Part shown: positions 55,374 through 64,000 of the stretch, piece by piece
How the letters are laid out: every line of letters begins with the position of its first letter
Numbering within the stretch: position 1 is the stretch's first letter
Position numbers and translations under genes: made by a program
NCBI RefSeq assembly: GCF_010671565.1
Contig: NZ_JAABOQ010000002.1
Span: 248,001-312,000, forward strand
From: Spongiivirga citrea
GTDB taxonomy: Bacteria; Bacteroidota; Bacteroidia; Flavobacteriales; Flavobacteriaceae
DNA: 64,000 nt
Direction: 5' to 3'
The notes under the pieces: model-generated
Database searches by the model: none
What the model was told of the DNA's origin: nothing
Seen by the model: only the letters and a program-made list of their open reading frames with translations

Positions 55374-57041
55374 ATGAAAATTCGTTCCATCATCAAATTA
55401 ATCCGACTAGTAAGTATTCTTTCTTTTTTATTTATGTCCAAATCAAACGCACAGGAATCTATTTCTGCGGCGCAATGGCAGGAAGATTTGCGATACTTGC
55501 AAAAAACAGTGCATTCAAAATTCCCGCAATTATTTAAAAAGATAAGTGCTGCTGATTTCGATACTGAAGTAGAAAAACTATATAAAGAAATCCCAAATTT
55601 AGAAGCACATGAAGTGCCGGCAGGTTTAGCGCGTATGGTTTCGTTGTTTGAATATGGTCATTCACAAATAACATTTGGTACAGTGGCTCAAGACAAGATA
55701 TTGCCGATTAATCTCTACCAATTTTCTGATGGGGTTTATATAGAAGGTGCACATAAAGACTATCAAAAAGCAATTGGGGCTAGGGTAGTAGCCATTGAGG
55801 GAATTCCTATTGAAAAAGTCTTTAGAATGATTCGGCCGGTGGTGCCAGTTGAAAACGATCAGTATTTCAAGGCATATGGCGTTCGTTTTGCGACCTTACC
55901 AACAGTACTGCATGCGCAAGGAGTAACCGAAGAGTTAAAATCGACAATTGAATTCACCTTAGAGAAAAATGGAAAGCGTTTTAAGCAAACTATAAAGTCA
56001 GTTGAATTGAAAGAGATGTCGACTGATTATTGCTTGACGATACCAAATGAACAGTGGGAGAGTGCCCGCTCTCAAGCGGTGACTCCATTATATTTAAAGG
56101 ATTTGAATGAGAAATTTTACTTTTTTGAATATTTAGCGGACTCTAAGGTGTTATACGTACGTCAAAGCTCAGTTTTTAATGATGAAAAGGAGTCATTAGC
56201 GGATTTTTACAAACGTCTTTTTGAATTTATTGACACCAATGAAATAGAAAAATTGGTGTACGATTGTAGATTAAATGGAGGCGGAAATAACTACAACAAT
56301 AAGGCATTTATAAAAGGCATTATGGCACGACCAAAGGTCAATACAAAGGGAAAATTCTTTTACATCATAGGAAGAAATACCTTTTCTGCGGCACAAAACT
56401 TGACGAATGAGATTGAGAACTATACTGAGGCAATTATTGTAGGCGAACCAACTGCTGAAAACAAGAATTTTTATGGAGATGCCCGAAGAGTAACATTGCC
56501 AAATTCTCGAATTAACGCATATTTATCATATGCATGGTGGCAAGATGTCCCGCAATGGGAAAATAAAGATTGGACTATCCCGAATATCGCGGTAGATATG
56601 AGTTTTGATCAATATAGTAAGAATGAGGATCCTATTTTAGAAGCTGCGCTAAAGTATACAGATACAGGTTTCATATTAAATCCACTAGATCATTTAACGC
56701 AACTGTTTTTAGCTGGAAAATATGGAGAGGTGAAACAAGCTGCCAAAGAGATCGCCAGCAATCCACAATATAAATACTATGATTTTGAAAAGGAATTTGG
56801 GCAAGCGGGAAATCGTTTGTTTGAAAATGGTAATGTACAAGGAGGATTATTTGTTTTAGAACTCATTACAGAAGTATATCCTAAATCAGCAAGTGCATTG
56901 TATAGTTTGGGTTATGCACAGGAGCAATCTAAACAATTGGAAGCTGCTAAGAAGTCATATCAGGCAATTATTGATATTGATTCTAAAAGTACATTAGCGA
57001 AAGCTGCAAAGGGTAGAATAGATAGTTTAAATAATAAGTAG
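55374..57041 (+). CDS. exported S41-type peptidase-like protein with C-terminal TPRs
   Basis: The 555-residue protein has a signal peptide (about 1-27), then an alpha/beta core with the S41 nucleophile-like block NTFSAAQNL (S338) and VGEPTAENKNFYG after it. Residues about 430-555 are TPR-like (GEVKQAAKEIA, LFVLELITEVYPKSASALYSLGYAQ shortened here). The expected catalytic Lys of the Ctp group is not obvious, but a subset of S41 enzymes uses another residue, so activity is open. It is divergent from the hybrid regulator gene and may be part of its regulon or unrelated. Confidence 0.78.
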   Translation: MKIRSIIKLIRLVSILSFLFMSKSNAQESISAAQWQEDLRYLQKTVHSKFPQLFKKISAADFDTEVEKLYKEIPNLEAHEVPAGLARMVSLFEYGHSQITFGTVAQDKILPINLYQFSDGVYIEGAHKDYQKAIGARVVAIEGIPIEKVFRMIRPVVPVENDQYFKAYGVRFATLPTVLHAQGVTEELKSTIEFTLEKNGKRFKQTIKSVELKEMSTDYCLTIPNEQWESARSQAVTPLYLKDLNEKFYFFEYLADSKVLYVRQSSVFNDEKESLADFYKRLFEFIDTNEIEKLVYDCRLNGGGNNYNNKAFIKGIMARPKVNTKGKFFYIIGRNTFSAAQNLTNEIENYTEAIIVGEPTAENKNFYGDARRVTLPNSRINAYLSYAWWQDVPQWENKDWTIPNIAVDMSFDQYSKNEDPILEAALKYTDTGFILNPLDHLTQLFLAGKYGEVKQAAKEIASNPQYKYYDFEKEFGQAGNRLFENGNVQGGLFVLELITEVYPKSASALYSLGYAQEQSKQLEAAKKSYQAIIDIDSKSTLAKAAKGRIDSLNNK

Positions 57042-57390
57042 GATATATGGGAGTAGTTTAGGCTGCTCTTGAATATTTATTTTACATAATATAAATTATA
57101 GCACAAATGTTATTATTCAATATTTGGACTCGTATGCCATTCGTGATCTATAATTCTCTAATATCTAAAATACCCTAAGAAGTTCAGTTTTATTATTTTT
57201 CAACGTTTTTTAAGGCTTCCTCCTGAGAAATTAGAGCATAGTGTTTCTAGATTGCATACTTCGAACAGCAAGGTTAGCATGTTTTTTTTCGGCTTTAGAG
57301 TTTCTTTTTCCTCTTCACTCTGTTTTTGTTGAACAATACACGACGCCAAAGTAATATTGTAACGCAATTAAGTATTGTAGATAACAAGAT
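57042..57390. other. 349-base intergenic region without recognised features
   Basis: AT-rich sequence between two plus-strand genes. I see no gene, no strong hairpin and no full TAnnTTTG box; a weak TAATATTG lies near 57352. The minus-strand frame that crosses its end is a shadow of the following gene. Confidence 0.6.
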
Positions 57391-57414
57391 ATGAGTAATG
57401 CAAAACCAAAAGAC

Positions 57415-58293
57415 ATGAAAAATTTAATAGGTACCCTACTGGGGATAGTGTTTATTCTATTATGTAGTTGTAATACTAACGAAATAGAAGACTTAGAAAG
57501 AGAGGTGAGAACACTAAACGATAGTTTAAGCCTTGTACAGGCAGAGCAAAATAGTTTATTAGACTCCATTTCAAAACTGATTGAAAGTAATGATGTATTT
57601 GATATAAATGCAGTAAAAATGAGTCAAATAAAAAGCCTATTTGAGTTTATTGCAAGACAGCCCGAGGCAGCTGATGTACTGATAAGCGCTTCAGAGCAAA
57701 TTTATAGCGACTTCACAGAGTTGTTACCATTTACTGATAGTACCATTGTAGAACGTGGAAGAGCATTGGCATTTTTGTTTGAGGCCATTGCAAGGCAGCC
57801 AGAGGCATTTGATGTTTTAGATGATGCAGCAACACAATTTTTGGGAGCGTTCGATCCTGCGAATATGAGTAGCAATTTTAATGCAGATACAGAAGCCAGA
57901 GGTATTGCAATAAGCGAACTATTTAATGCCATTGCACGACAACCCGCAGCATTTGATAACCTAGATAGTACCGCAACTAAATTTATGGGCGCATTTAAGG
58001 TATCACAGATGAGCACTAATACTGTTATAGAAGGTAAAGCGAGAGGCATCGCACTTAATGAGTTATTTGTTGCTATTTCAAGACAACCAGCGGCTTTTGA
58101 TGAGTTGGAGCAAACCGCAACAAAATTTCTAGGCGATTACGATCCCGCTATTTTTAGCGATGAATTAATTGAAATTTCTAAAAGCTTTGCTTTAAGTGGA
58201 TTAAATCAAGGCTTGGGACGTAATCCAGAGTCTGAAGATCTTCTAGACTCCATTTGTATTAAGTTTTTAAATTTTAGCTTTTTATCCGAATAG
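57415..58293 (+). CDS. lipoprotein made of five ARQPEAFD-type repeats
   Basis: With the ATG at 57415 the product has 292 residues, with a lipobox CSC (C16 from this start) and a coiled-coil segment (about 22-62: EDLEREVRTLNDSLSLVQ). Then come five tandem repeats of about 45-50 residues built around IARQPEAFDVLDDAATQFL, with the last two more degenerate. I do not know a named family. Repeats of this kind probably form a helical surface scaffold. An earlier in-frame ATG at 57391 adds eight residues before the signal and is less likely. Confidence 0.8.
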   Translation: MKNLIGTLLGIVFILLCSCNTNEIEDLEREVRTLNDSLSLVQAEQNSLLDSISKLIESNDVFDINAVKMSQIKSLFEFIARQPEAADVLISASEQIYSDFTELLPFTDSTIVERGRALAFLFEAIARQPEAFDVLDDAATQFLGAFDPANMSSNFNADTEARGIAISELFNAIARQPAAFDNLDSTATKFMGAFKVSQMSTNTVIEGKARGIALNELFVAISRQPAAFDELEQTATKFLGDYDPAIFSDELIEISKSFALSGLNQGLGRNPESEDLLDSICIKFLNFSFLSE

Positions 58294-58362
58294 TGGTTGA
58301 CCAACTGAAGGTTGACATTCATTAATTCGGTTTCTCTAAATGTCGGAACTAGTATAGTCAAC

Positions 58363-58384
58363 AATGGTAAAAGCCTTTACCATT
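58363..58384. repeat. 9-base inverted repeat upstream of the DUF1214-like gene
   Basis: AATGGTAAA-AGCC-TTTACCATT between 58363 and 58384. It may be a weak terminator of the repeat lipoprotein gene or an operator of the next gene. Confidence 0.5.
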
Positions 58385-58418
58385 ATTACAAATCATTACT
58401 AACAATAATCTTATCATT

Positions 58419-59642
58419 ATGAACCATTTACAAACAGAATTAAAAGGAGCGCTTCAATTTGCTAAAGCAATTGAACAAACAAGAGACATTATGCTAACAG
58501 CACCATGGTATGTTTTTAGTCCTAATCCAGAACAAGAACTTGCCGCAGCACAAAAACAACTTAAACATCAAATAGCGGCCGCGTTAGATGAAGGTTTTGT
58601 CGTTCATGACGCGCTTCATCCTGAATTTAGGGTAATGAGTCAGCATAATCAGTATGGTTTATACAATCCTGACAATAAGTATTTTGCAGCGACCATTGCA
58701 TCAGATGGTATTTATGTAATACGTGGTAAAAAGGGAACCAGTGCATCTCTTGAAATTCAGGTTGGTGCAGGAAATCCTGGTTATAATGAAAACTTGACAA
58801 GTCCTATTACCGTAGATCAAATTGATGGTGAAAAATTAAATCTCAGAAGTGATGATACTTTTGAAATAGTTATAAGCCGCAACAAACCTAAAGGAGCAGA
58901 AAATTGGTTGCAAAATTATAAAGATGAATATGAGGCAAATAGCGTGCTTATTAGAGAAAGTTTTATGGATTGGGAACAAGAAAAAGGGGGAACCTGGTAC
59001 ATTGAGCGTGTCGATACTGTCGGCCGACCTAATGCCAACCTTACTCCTACACTGATAAATGATCAATATGCACGAGCGTCGAAATACTTAATTAACGCTA
59101 CCAAAGGTTGGGTGAAGTTTGTAGATCGTCTACGAGCGAATCTTGCCAGTAATATGTTAAGTCCACCGCGCCCCACGCAGGACGGCAGTGGTTTGCCGGG
59201 TCAATGGAATGCCGCTGGTTTTTTTGTAATGGCACCTGACGATGCAATCATGATCACCGTATCAAAATCGAACGCAAAATATCAATCCATTCAAATAGGT
59301 GATTTTTGGTTTAATGCACTTGATTTTTACCAACGACAAACCAGTTTAACGGCAGCGCAAGCACAGATAAATGACAATGATGAATATCGATTCATCATTA
59401 GTGCTAAAGACCCCGGTGTTGCAAATTGGCTAGACACATGTGGTACACAAAATGTATTTGTTTTTATGCGATGGCAAGGCTTGCCAAAAGGTGAAGAGCC
59501 GTCTGCAATTCACTCAAAAAAAGGCACATTAAGCGAAATACGGGAATGTCTTTCAGATGAACCTTTTTTTGGTCCGAAGAAAAGGAAAGCGCAGCTCGCT
59601 GCACGTAAACAATCGGCATTGACCAAACCCAGAGGGTTTTAG
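58419..59642 (+). CDS. DUF1214-type protein
   Basis: The 407-residue protein has no signal peptide. Its C-terminal part (about 260-355) closely follows the DUF1214 pattern: APDDAIMITV, YQSIQIGDFWFNALDF, a RQTSL stretch, and ISAKDPGVANWLDTCG. This domain is frequent in mycobacteria and some Proteobacteria, often as part of DUF1254/DUF1214 pairs, and its activity is unknown to me. The N-terminal part (about 1-200) is helical and then beta-rich. It is monocistronic with a clear terminator. Possible transfer from another phylum. Confidence 0.75.
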   Translation: MNHLQTELKGALQFAKAIEQTRDIMLTAPWYVFSPNPEQELAAAQKQLKHQIAAALDEGFVVHDALHPEFRVMSQHNQYGLYNPDNKYFAATIASDGIYVIRGKKGTSASLEIQVGAGNPGYNENLTSPITVDQIDGEKLNLRSDDTFEIVISRNKPKGAENWLQNYKDEYEANSVLIRESFMDWEQEKGGTWYIERVDTVGRPNANLTPTLINDQYARASKYLINATKGWVKFVDRLRANLASNMLSPPRPTQDGSGLPGQWNAAGFFVMAPDDAIMITVSKSNAKYQSIQIGDFWFNALDFYQRQTSLTAAQAQINDNDEYRFIISAKDPGVANWLDTCGTQNVFVFMRWQGLPKGEEPSAIHSKKGTLSEIRECLSDEPFFGPKKRKAQLAARKQSALTKPRGF

Positions 59643-59650
59643 AAACGCAT

Positions 59651-59683
59651 AAAGGCAAAGGATTGATTTGATTCTTTGCCTTT
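59651..59683 (+). terminator. intrinsic terminator of the DUF1214-like gene
   Basis: A 10-base stem AAAGGCAAAG / CTTTGCCTTT around a 13-base loop, extended outward by CGCA/TGCG, followed by a T run. Confidence 0.8.
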
Positions 59684-59798
59684 TTGCGGTTTTTAAGTTG
59701 ATATTTTAAAAGAAGATGATTTCGCATAGTTAGATAAAATGAACTTTGTTCATGTCCCATTTTAAATTACCGGCCACATATGACATGTGGAATACAAA

Positions 59799-61784
59799 TT
59801 ATTCTTTTACAAATGCAGGTATAATGATTTCAGAGATTGCATCCATTATTTTATCATCTTCACCATCATGACCAGAAATAACGATGGTCAAATCAAGTTC
59901 TTCAACGACTATAACACGTTGTCCGCCACCTCCCCATGCAAATGCAGTATCATAACTTTTATCACCTACTTTCACACCTGTTTGATACCAAAAATAACCA
60001 GAGCGATAGTCTTTAGGCATCCAGTCTTGGGTAGGCTTCACTAGACCACTGGTAGCTTTGGTGAGATAGTCTGCAGAAATAAGCTGCTCACCATTTAATT
60101 GTCCTTTATTAAGCACCAAATTCCCCAATTTGATCATGTCGCGAGACAGGAAACTGGCACGCGATCCTGCATGTGGCAATCCACTAATATGTGTTGACCA
60201 CTTATAATTTGTAATACCAAGTTTGTCAAGTAGCTCTGTTTTAATAAACGCCTCGGCTGTTCCGGGAACAACGGCATCAATAACCGTCATAACCATTATA
60301 GGATTAAAATTACCATACAAATATGTCTGAGAATCGTTCGTTATAGGCTTGCTTTGCTCAAGAAGCGTCTGCACCAGCCCTTGACCTTTTAATCGTACGG
60401 AGTCGTTCTCAAATTCTTTCCATGCCTCGCGATCTATAGTCAATCCCCCTTGCATGGTCAATGCTTTATGAAGTGTGATTTTTTCGGCGCCTTTGGTCAT
60501 TTTTTTAGGATTAACATCTTTTAAAAAACTAATTAAAGGTTTGTTTAGGTCTTCCATCGATAGGTAACCCATTTCAATGGCTCTACCCAATATCAAACTG
60601 GTATACCCTTTCACTGCAGATGCTTGTCCGTGTGGTACGTTGATACGCCCCTTTTTATAATAAGATTCAAAAACCAATTTGTTTTTGTGTGAAATCAGTA
60701 CGGCATCATAGCTCCCATATTTACCATCAAAAATCTCTTGAGAAAGGTTGAGAATTGCGGTTCGATGATTATTTTTCACCGCTAATGTATCAATTACTAT
60801 TCCGTCTTTTCTATTGGCTGGAGTTGTCGTAACAAATGCATTGTTAAGGTGCGGAATATCCCAGAATGAGACCTTATAGTCATCGCTTACAACAGGACTC
60901 ATCAATGATGACAGCCAAGCGATACTTTGTACAGCAATCATTGGAAAAGCGGTTTGATGATCACCTTCAATTACTTTATTTTGAATAGATACGCCTGAAT
61001 TTGATCTAGTATCTAGTAAACTAATAAATTCATCAGTAGGTTCGGTCTTCTCTTTTTCTAAGGTGCCATAGGCAATAAATACGTTAGCATTCAATGTATT
61101 GTTCTTATTTGATTTGAAAGCCCCGACTTTAGTATTAATCTCAGTAAGGTAAGGCATAATGCCTTTGCTCAACGGACTACCAAGAATGTAATTATTAAAG
61201 GTATCGGGTTGCGTAAGTACTATATAGGCCCCAAATGCACCGCTTAGTGAGTAACCAAAATAGCTACGACTGTTTGTATCGGTGCGATAGTTGTTATCTA
61301 CATATTGAATAACGTCATTACGAATAAATTCTAAGTGGTTTTTAGCTTCACCAAATTTTAATAAGGGATGATTTGGGTTGGATTTTTTCCAGAATGAATA
61401 ATCGGTAAATCGGCTGGCGTGTGCTCCATATTGTTCCTTTAAATCTTCTGCGATATTCTTCTGCCACGAAATTCCAACTAGAATAACATCTTCAAGGATA
61501 AATTCTTGGGAAGCAGCTAATATTTCGAGATGCCACATAGCATCTGTATAATAAAGTACAGGATAGGTTTTATCAGTGTTCTCAGCATAATCTGCAGGCA
61601 ATTCTATATAGAGTTCATAGTTTTTTTCTGTATTGCTATCTTTTATCGGTTTGACCTGAATCTGTGGCAATACCAAGGAAGTTCCTTTTCTATTTGATGT
61701 GAATTCTTCTACATTATTTTCTTGTGCAAAGCTTGTATTTATTGATAAAAGGATTATCAGTATTAAGAATTTAATTGCTCTCAT
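59799..61784 (-). CDS. esterase / beta-lactamase-fold (PF00144) fusion protein
   Basis: The 661-residue exported protein (signal about 1-20) combines two hydrolases. Residues about 40-295 form an esterase-D/IroE-like alpha/beta hydrolase with nucleophile S179 in GYSLSG and H276 in GDHQTAF. Residues about 325-661 form a serine hydrolase of the PF00144 beta-lactamase fold with S389-x-x-K392 in SAVKGYTS and a YGN motif further on. Both active sites look intact. The pair may cut and re-cut ester or peptide bonds of an envelope or imported substrate. It is followed downstream on the same strand by no gene; the neighbour at 61848 lies upstream and also has a PF00144 domain. Confidence 0.88.
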   Translation of the reverse strand: MRAIKFLILIILLSINTSFAQENNVEEFTSNRKGTSLVLPQIQVKPIKDSNTEKNYELYIELPADYAENTDKTYPVLYYTDAMWHLEILAASQEFILEDVILVGISWQKNIAEDLKEQYGAHASRFTDYSFWKKSNPNHPLLKFGEAKNHLEFIRNDVIQYVDNNYRTDTNSRSYFGYSLSGAFGAYIVLTQPDTFNNYILGSPLSKGIMPYLTEINTKVGAFKSNKNNTLNANVFIAYGTLEKEKTEPTDEFISLLDTRSNSGVSIQNKVIEGDHQTAFPMIAVQSIAWLSSLMSPVVSDDYKVSFWDIPHLNNAFVTTTPANRKDGIVIDTLAVKNNHRTAILNLSQEIFDGKYGSYDAVLISHKNKLVFESYYKKGRINVPHGQASAVKGYTSLILGRAIEMGYLSMEDLNKPLISFLKDVNPKKMTKGAEKITLHKALTMQGGLTIDREAWKEFENDSVRLKGQGLVQTLLEQSKPITNDSQTYLYGNFNPIMVMTVIDAVVPGTAEAFIKTELLDKLGITNYKWSTHISGLPHAGSRASFLSRDMIKLGNLVLNKGQLNGEQLISADYLTKATSGLVKPTQDWMPKDYRSGYFWYQTGVKVGDKSYDTAFAWGGGGQRVIVVEELDLTIVISGHDGEDDKIMDAISEIIIPAFVKE

Positions 61785-61847
61785 AGTAATCGTCTTTTAT
61801 TAATGATTGATATTAATATATTGTTAGTATTTCGTTTGTAGGTCATT

Positions 61848-63089
61848 TTATTCAAGATCGAAAAGGCCAGATTTAGAGAGCTGTCGAGCAATAACATTGA
61901 GTTGATTGCTTTCACGATCAGTATTGGCAGTGCCGAAATACGCTATAACCAAATCTTTAGAAGGAGATATATAAAGGCCTTGCCCTCCATGAGCACCTTT
62001 ATAAAAATCGCCGTCTTCATAAACTGCGCCCCATAGATAACTGCTGTATATTGTTTCTTGCGTATGCCGTGATACCTTTTTAAGGTTTTGATTTACATTA
62101 CGGATGTTAGCCAAATGAGCATCAGAAATTATGGGATGGTCGTTATTTCTACCACTAGGTGTATAAGCAAGGCCAAATCTAGCTAGGTCTCTTAACGTAG
62201 TTGACATACCATCGAGATATGAAAGCGTGGTTCCATTCGTATTGATTCCCAGTAAAGCACTATATTCCGCCCCTATCCTACTCCATATTTCCTGCTCCAC
62301 GAATTTGCTGAAGGTCAAGCCGCTAATTTTTTCAACGAGTAGTGTTAATATGGCGGCATCAACATTAGAAAATTGGTACTTCGTTCCAGATGGGCTAACA
62401 GATTTCACAGTAGCTAAATCTTTAATTGGATCAAAACTTTCCAAATAAGTCGCCAATGGGCGATCAATTCCAGAACTCATGGAAAGTATATCTTTAAGCG
62501 GAACACCTTCCCAGCCTGATCCCTTGAGAGCATCGAAATAATGATCAATCGATTTGTCGGTATCTATTAAACCTCTATCTTCTAAAATAGCAATTGACGT
62601 ACTCACAAAGACTTGGGTTATTAACATAGTAATATGCAAATCGGTTGGGAACATTCTAGGATAGCCTTCAAAGACAATTTTACCTTTATGAATGATAATT
62701 AATCCATTAACCTCTACTTGCTGCACATAGTCGTTTAATGAGAGTCCACCGCCTTTTTTTAATTCGGTTGTCGTTATAAAGTTTTTTACATCATCTCTTG
62801 GTGTTTCTTCAAGAACTCTTGGTGAATTTGACCTAAGTATACGTGAGTGTTTCTGAATTTGAGAGAAGTTGAGATAAAAATAACGTTCCAAATCACCGTA
62901 TTCGGTCCAATTGCCACCTTCATAAATGCGCTGATGAAATCCATAAACTTCTTCTTTTGTAAATCCTGAATAATTATACGTTTCATACTTTGGACTTGCG
63001 GTGCTGATAATACTAGATTCATTATGTGGCTCATTTTTGCATGCAAGGAAAAGAACAACTAAAAGTAGTAGTCCTGTTTTGATTTTCAT
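61848..63089 (-). CDS. PF00144 beta-lactamase-fold lipoprotein without catalytic Ser/Lys
   Basis: The 413-residue protein has a lipobox LAC (C17) and the general layout of class-C-type serine hydrolases. In the position of the active-site SxxK it reads L156-I-T-Q159 (HITMLITQVFV, where relatives read M-S-x-x-K), and the YxN motif is F240-S-N242. The later HGG motif is kept. TTA and CAA codons are one change away from TCA (Ser) and AAA (Lys). The fold is otherwise well conserved, so a pseudoenzyme or a different activity is likely. It lies upstream of the esterase/beta-lactamase fusion, 63 bases away, on the same strand. Confidence 0.85.
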   Translation of the reverse strand: MKIKTGLLLLVVLFLACKNEPHNESSIISTASPKYETYNYSGFTKEEVYGFHQRIYEGGNWTEYGDLERYFYLNFSQIQKHSRILRSNSPRVLEETPRDDVKNFITTTELKKGGGLSLNDYVQQVEVNGLIIIHKGKIVFEGYPRMFPTDLHITMLITQVFVSTSIAILEDRGLIDTDKSIDHYFDALKGSGWEGVPLKDILSMSSGIDRPLATYLESFDPIKDLATVKSVSPSGTKYQFSNVDAAILTLLVEKISGLTFSKFVEQEIWSRIGAEYSALLGINTNGTTLSYLDGMSTTLRDLARFGLAYTPSGRNNDHPIISDAHLANIRNVNQNLKKVSRHTQETIYSSYLWGAVYEDGDFYKGAHGGQGLYISPSKDLVIAYFGTANTDRESNQLNVIARQLSKSGLFDLE

Positions 63090-63288
63090 GATGGTTAGTA
63101 TTTATAGACCGTAAGAAACGAGTTGTTATTATTGTATGAAATTATAGAATAACAGCTGTCTAATTCTTTAAATAGGATAAGCTTCGCAATTAAATGACAA
63201 AACGATTTCGTCATTGATATAAGGCTTTTGTAAGAAATTAAGACGATTTGTATTTGTAGATAGTATCTTTAGTAGCTATTAATAGTTT

Positions 63289-64000
63289 ATGATTAAAAAG
63301 TCTTTACGGAATACCATACTCCTTAACACAGGAGCTTTTATATTGGTAGCCATACTAGAAATATTGGGCGGATGGATAGCCAGAGATAAATATGATAGCG
63401 ATTATGCGTTTTACGTATGGCAATTAGGATTTGCAGTAAGTATTATGGCGGTTATTTGGATTAACCACTTTATACTAATTCCTTTTTTTTACGATAAGAA
63501 AAAGTATTTTTTATATGGGATGTTGCTTATAGGAACCATATTTCTAACATCTTACTTAAAAGGATATTCTCCAACAAGTTGGATAGGAGTCTATAAGATG
63601 TTCTTTTTTCTTATTTATACAACAGGAACCGGAATGGCTGCTTTCTTTCTGAGAAGAAGTATCTTATTTCGAAGAAAAAATGACGAGAAGGAAAAACTAC
63701 AAAAAGAAATGGAGCTCACCTATTTAAAAGATCAGGTGAACCCACATTTTTTATTCAACTCCTTAAATAGTATTTATGCTTTAGCCAGACAACGGTCTTC
63801 AGAGACACCTGATATGGTTATGCAGCTTTCAGAACTCATGCGTTATCAGTTAGAGAGTGCTAAGAAAGACGCCGTTCTATTAAAAGAAGAGCTTGAGTTT
63901 GTAGAAAACTACTTATTACTTGAAGACAAAAGACTGAGTAAACGCTGTACTATTGAGTTCTCCATTGACGGTGAGGTAGCGGGCTTAAAGATCGCTCCCA
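63289..64000 (+). CDS. LytS/YehU-type sensor histidine kinase, cut by window end
   Basis: The frame starts with ATG at 63289 and runs open to the end (237 codons). It has four hydrophobic segments (about 10-28, 42-64, 73-90, 103-122), then the His_kinase motif QVNPHFLFNSLNSIYAL near residue 153 with the autophosphorylated histidine, and the LMRYQLES block. The ATPase part lies beyond the window. LytS-like kinases usually pair with a LytTR response regulator, expected just downstream. A near-match -7 box TATCTTTA lies at 63264-63271. Confidence 0.9.
   Translation, partial: MIKKSLRNTILLNTGAFILVAILEILGGWIARDKYDSDYAFYVWQLGFAVSIMAVIWINHFILIPFFYDKKKYFLYGMLLIGTIFLTSYLKGYSPTSWIGVYKMFFFLIYTTGTGMAAFFLRRSILFRRKNDEKEKLQKEMELTYLKDQVNPHFLFNSLNSIYALARQRSSETPDMVMQLSELMRYQLESAKKDAVLLKEELEFVENYLLLEDKRLSKRCTIEFSIDGEVAGLKIAP

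Noticed and set aside
57315-57569. Minus-strand frame of 84 codons
   Set aside because: It overlaps the start of the repeat lipoprotein on the opposite strand and has no start signal or conserved pattern; it is a shadow frame.

Overview
The window looks like chromosome of a marine-type member of the Flavobacteriaceae (Bacteroidota). The DNA is AT-rich, and several genes are preceded by the Bacteroidota -7 promoter box TAnnTTTG. Signal peptides and lipoboxes are very common. There is a one-protein hybrid two-component regulator (periplasmic propeller, kinase, receiver, AraC domain), and many genes are of kinds typical of this family (LolD-type ATPase, TlpA/DUF4369 lipoprotein, QEGLA-motif protein, GH32 locus). 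I see no rRNA, tRNA, CRISPR array, insertion sequence or phage module.

Region 1 (1-15.5 kb) is mostly housekeeping: an ABC ATPase with a CPBP protease, msrA, folE, a lipid A-type acyltransferase divergent from a rhomboid protease, a SIMPL protein, a TlpA-like lipoprotein, a large FAD/Fe-S D-2-hydroxyacid dehydrogenase, a Gly/Asp-repeat lipoprotein, an LpxH-like phosphoesterase, aroC and a dicarboxylate symporter. Region 2 (15.5-18.5 kb) is a tight three-gene set: an ATP-grasp ligase, an N-formylglutamate amidohydrolase-like enzyme and a DUF1704/QEGLA metallopeptidase. Region 3 (18.5-26 kb) holds a TIM-barrel gene broken by one TGA codon, a TPR-AAA ATPase paired with a TPR membrane protein, and a GH32 hydrolase-sugar porter-fructokinase operon for fructose-containing sugars.

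Region 4 (26-33 kb) has membrane and exported proteins, an MscS-type channel, a row of exported or lipoprotein genes (propeller-like, Ig-like, Dabb) and a drug-efflux MFS protein. Region 5 (33-39 kb) is a seven-gene minus-strand operon with almost no gaps: a cyanophycinase-like peptidase, two GT4 glycosyltransferases, a MurG-like glycosyltransferase, a zinc-finger/acidic-tail protein, a membrane protein and a lipoprotein. Region 6 (39-45 kb) is a BlaI-type repressor, an M56 (BlaR1-like) metallopeptidase whose sensor part is replaced by about 14 ankyrin repeats, and an amidohydrolase. Two evenly spaced operators overlap the promoter.

Region 7 (45-55 kb) is the least described part: four exported proteins in one operon (two large unrecognised proteins, a type-2 amidase-like protein and a SleB-like putative wall hydrolase) directly downstream of the hybrid regulator. 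Region 8 (55-64 kb) has an S41-like peptidase with TPRs, a lipoprotein made of ARQP repeats, a DUF1214-type protein, an esterase/beta-lactamase-fold fusion, a beta-lactamase-fold lipoprotein that has lost its catalytic residues, and the start of a LytS-type histidine kinase cut by the window end.

The best candidates for undescribed biology are the region 7 wall-hydrolase operon, the M56-ankyrin sensor system, the region 5 glycosyltransferase cluster and the ATP-grasp/DUF1704 operon. All functions are inferred from reading the sequence; no database search was run.
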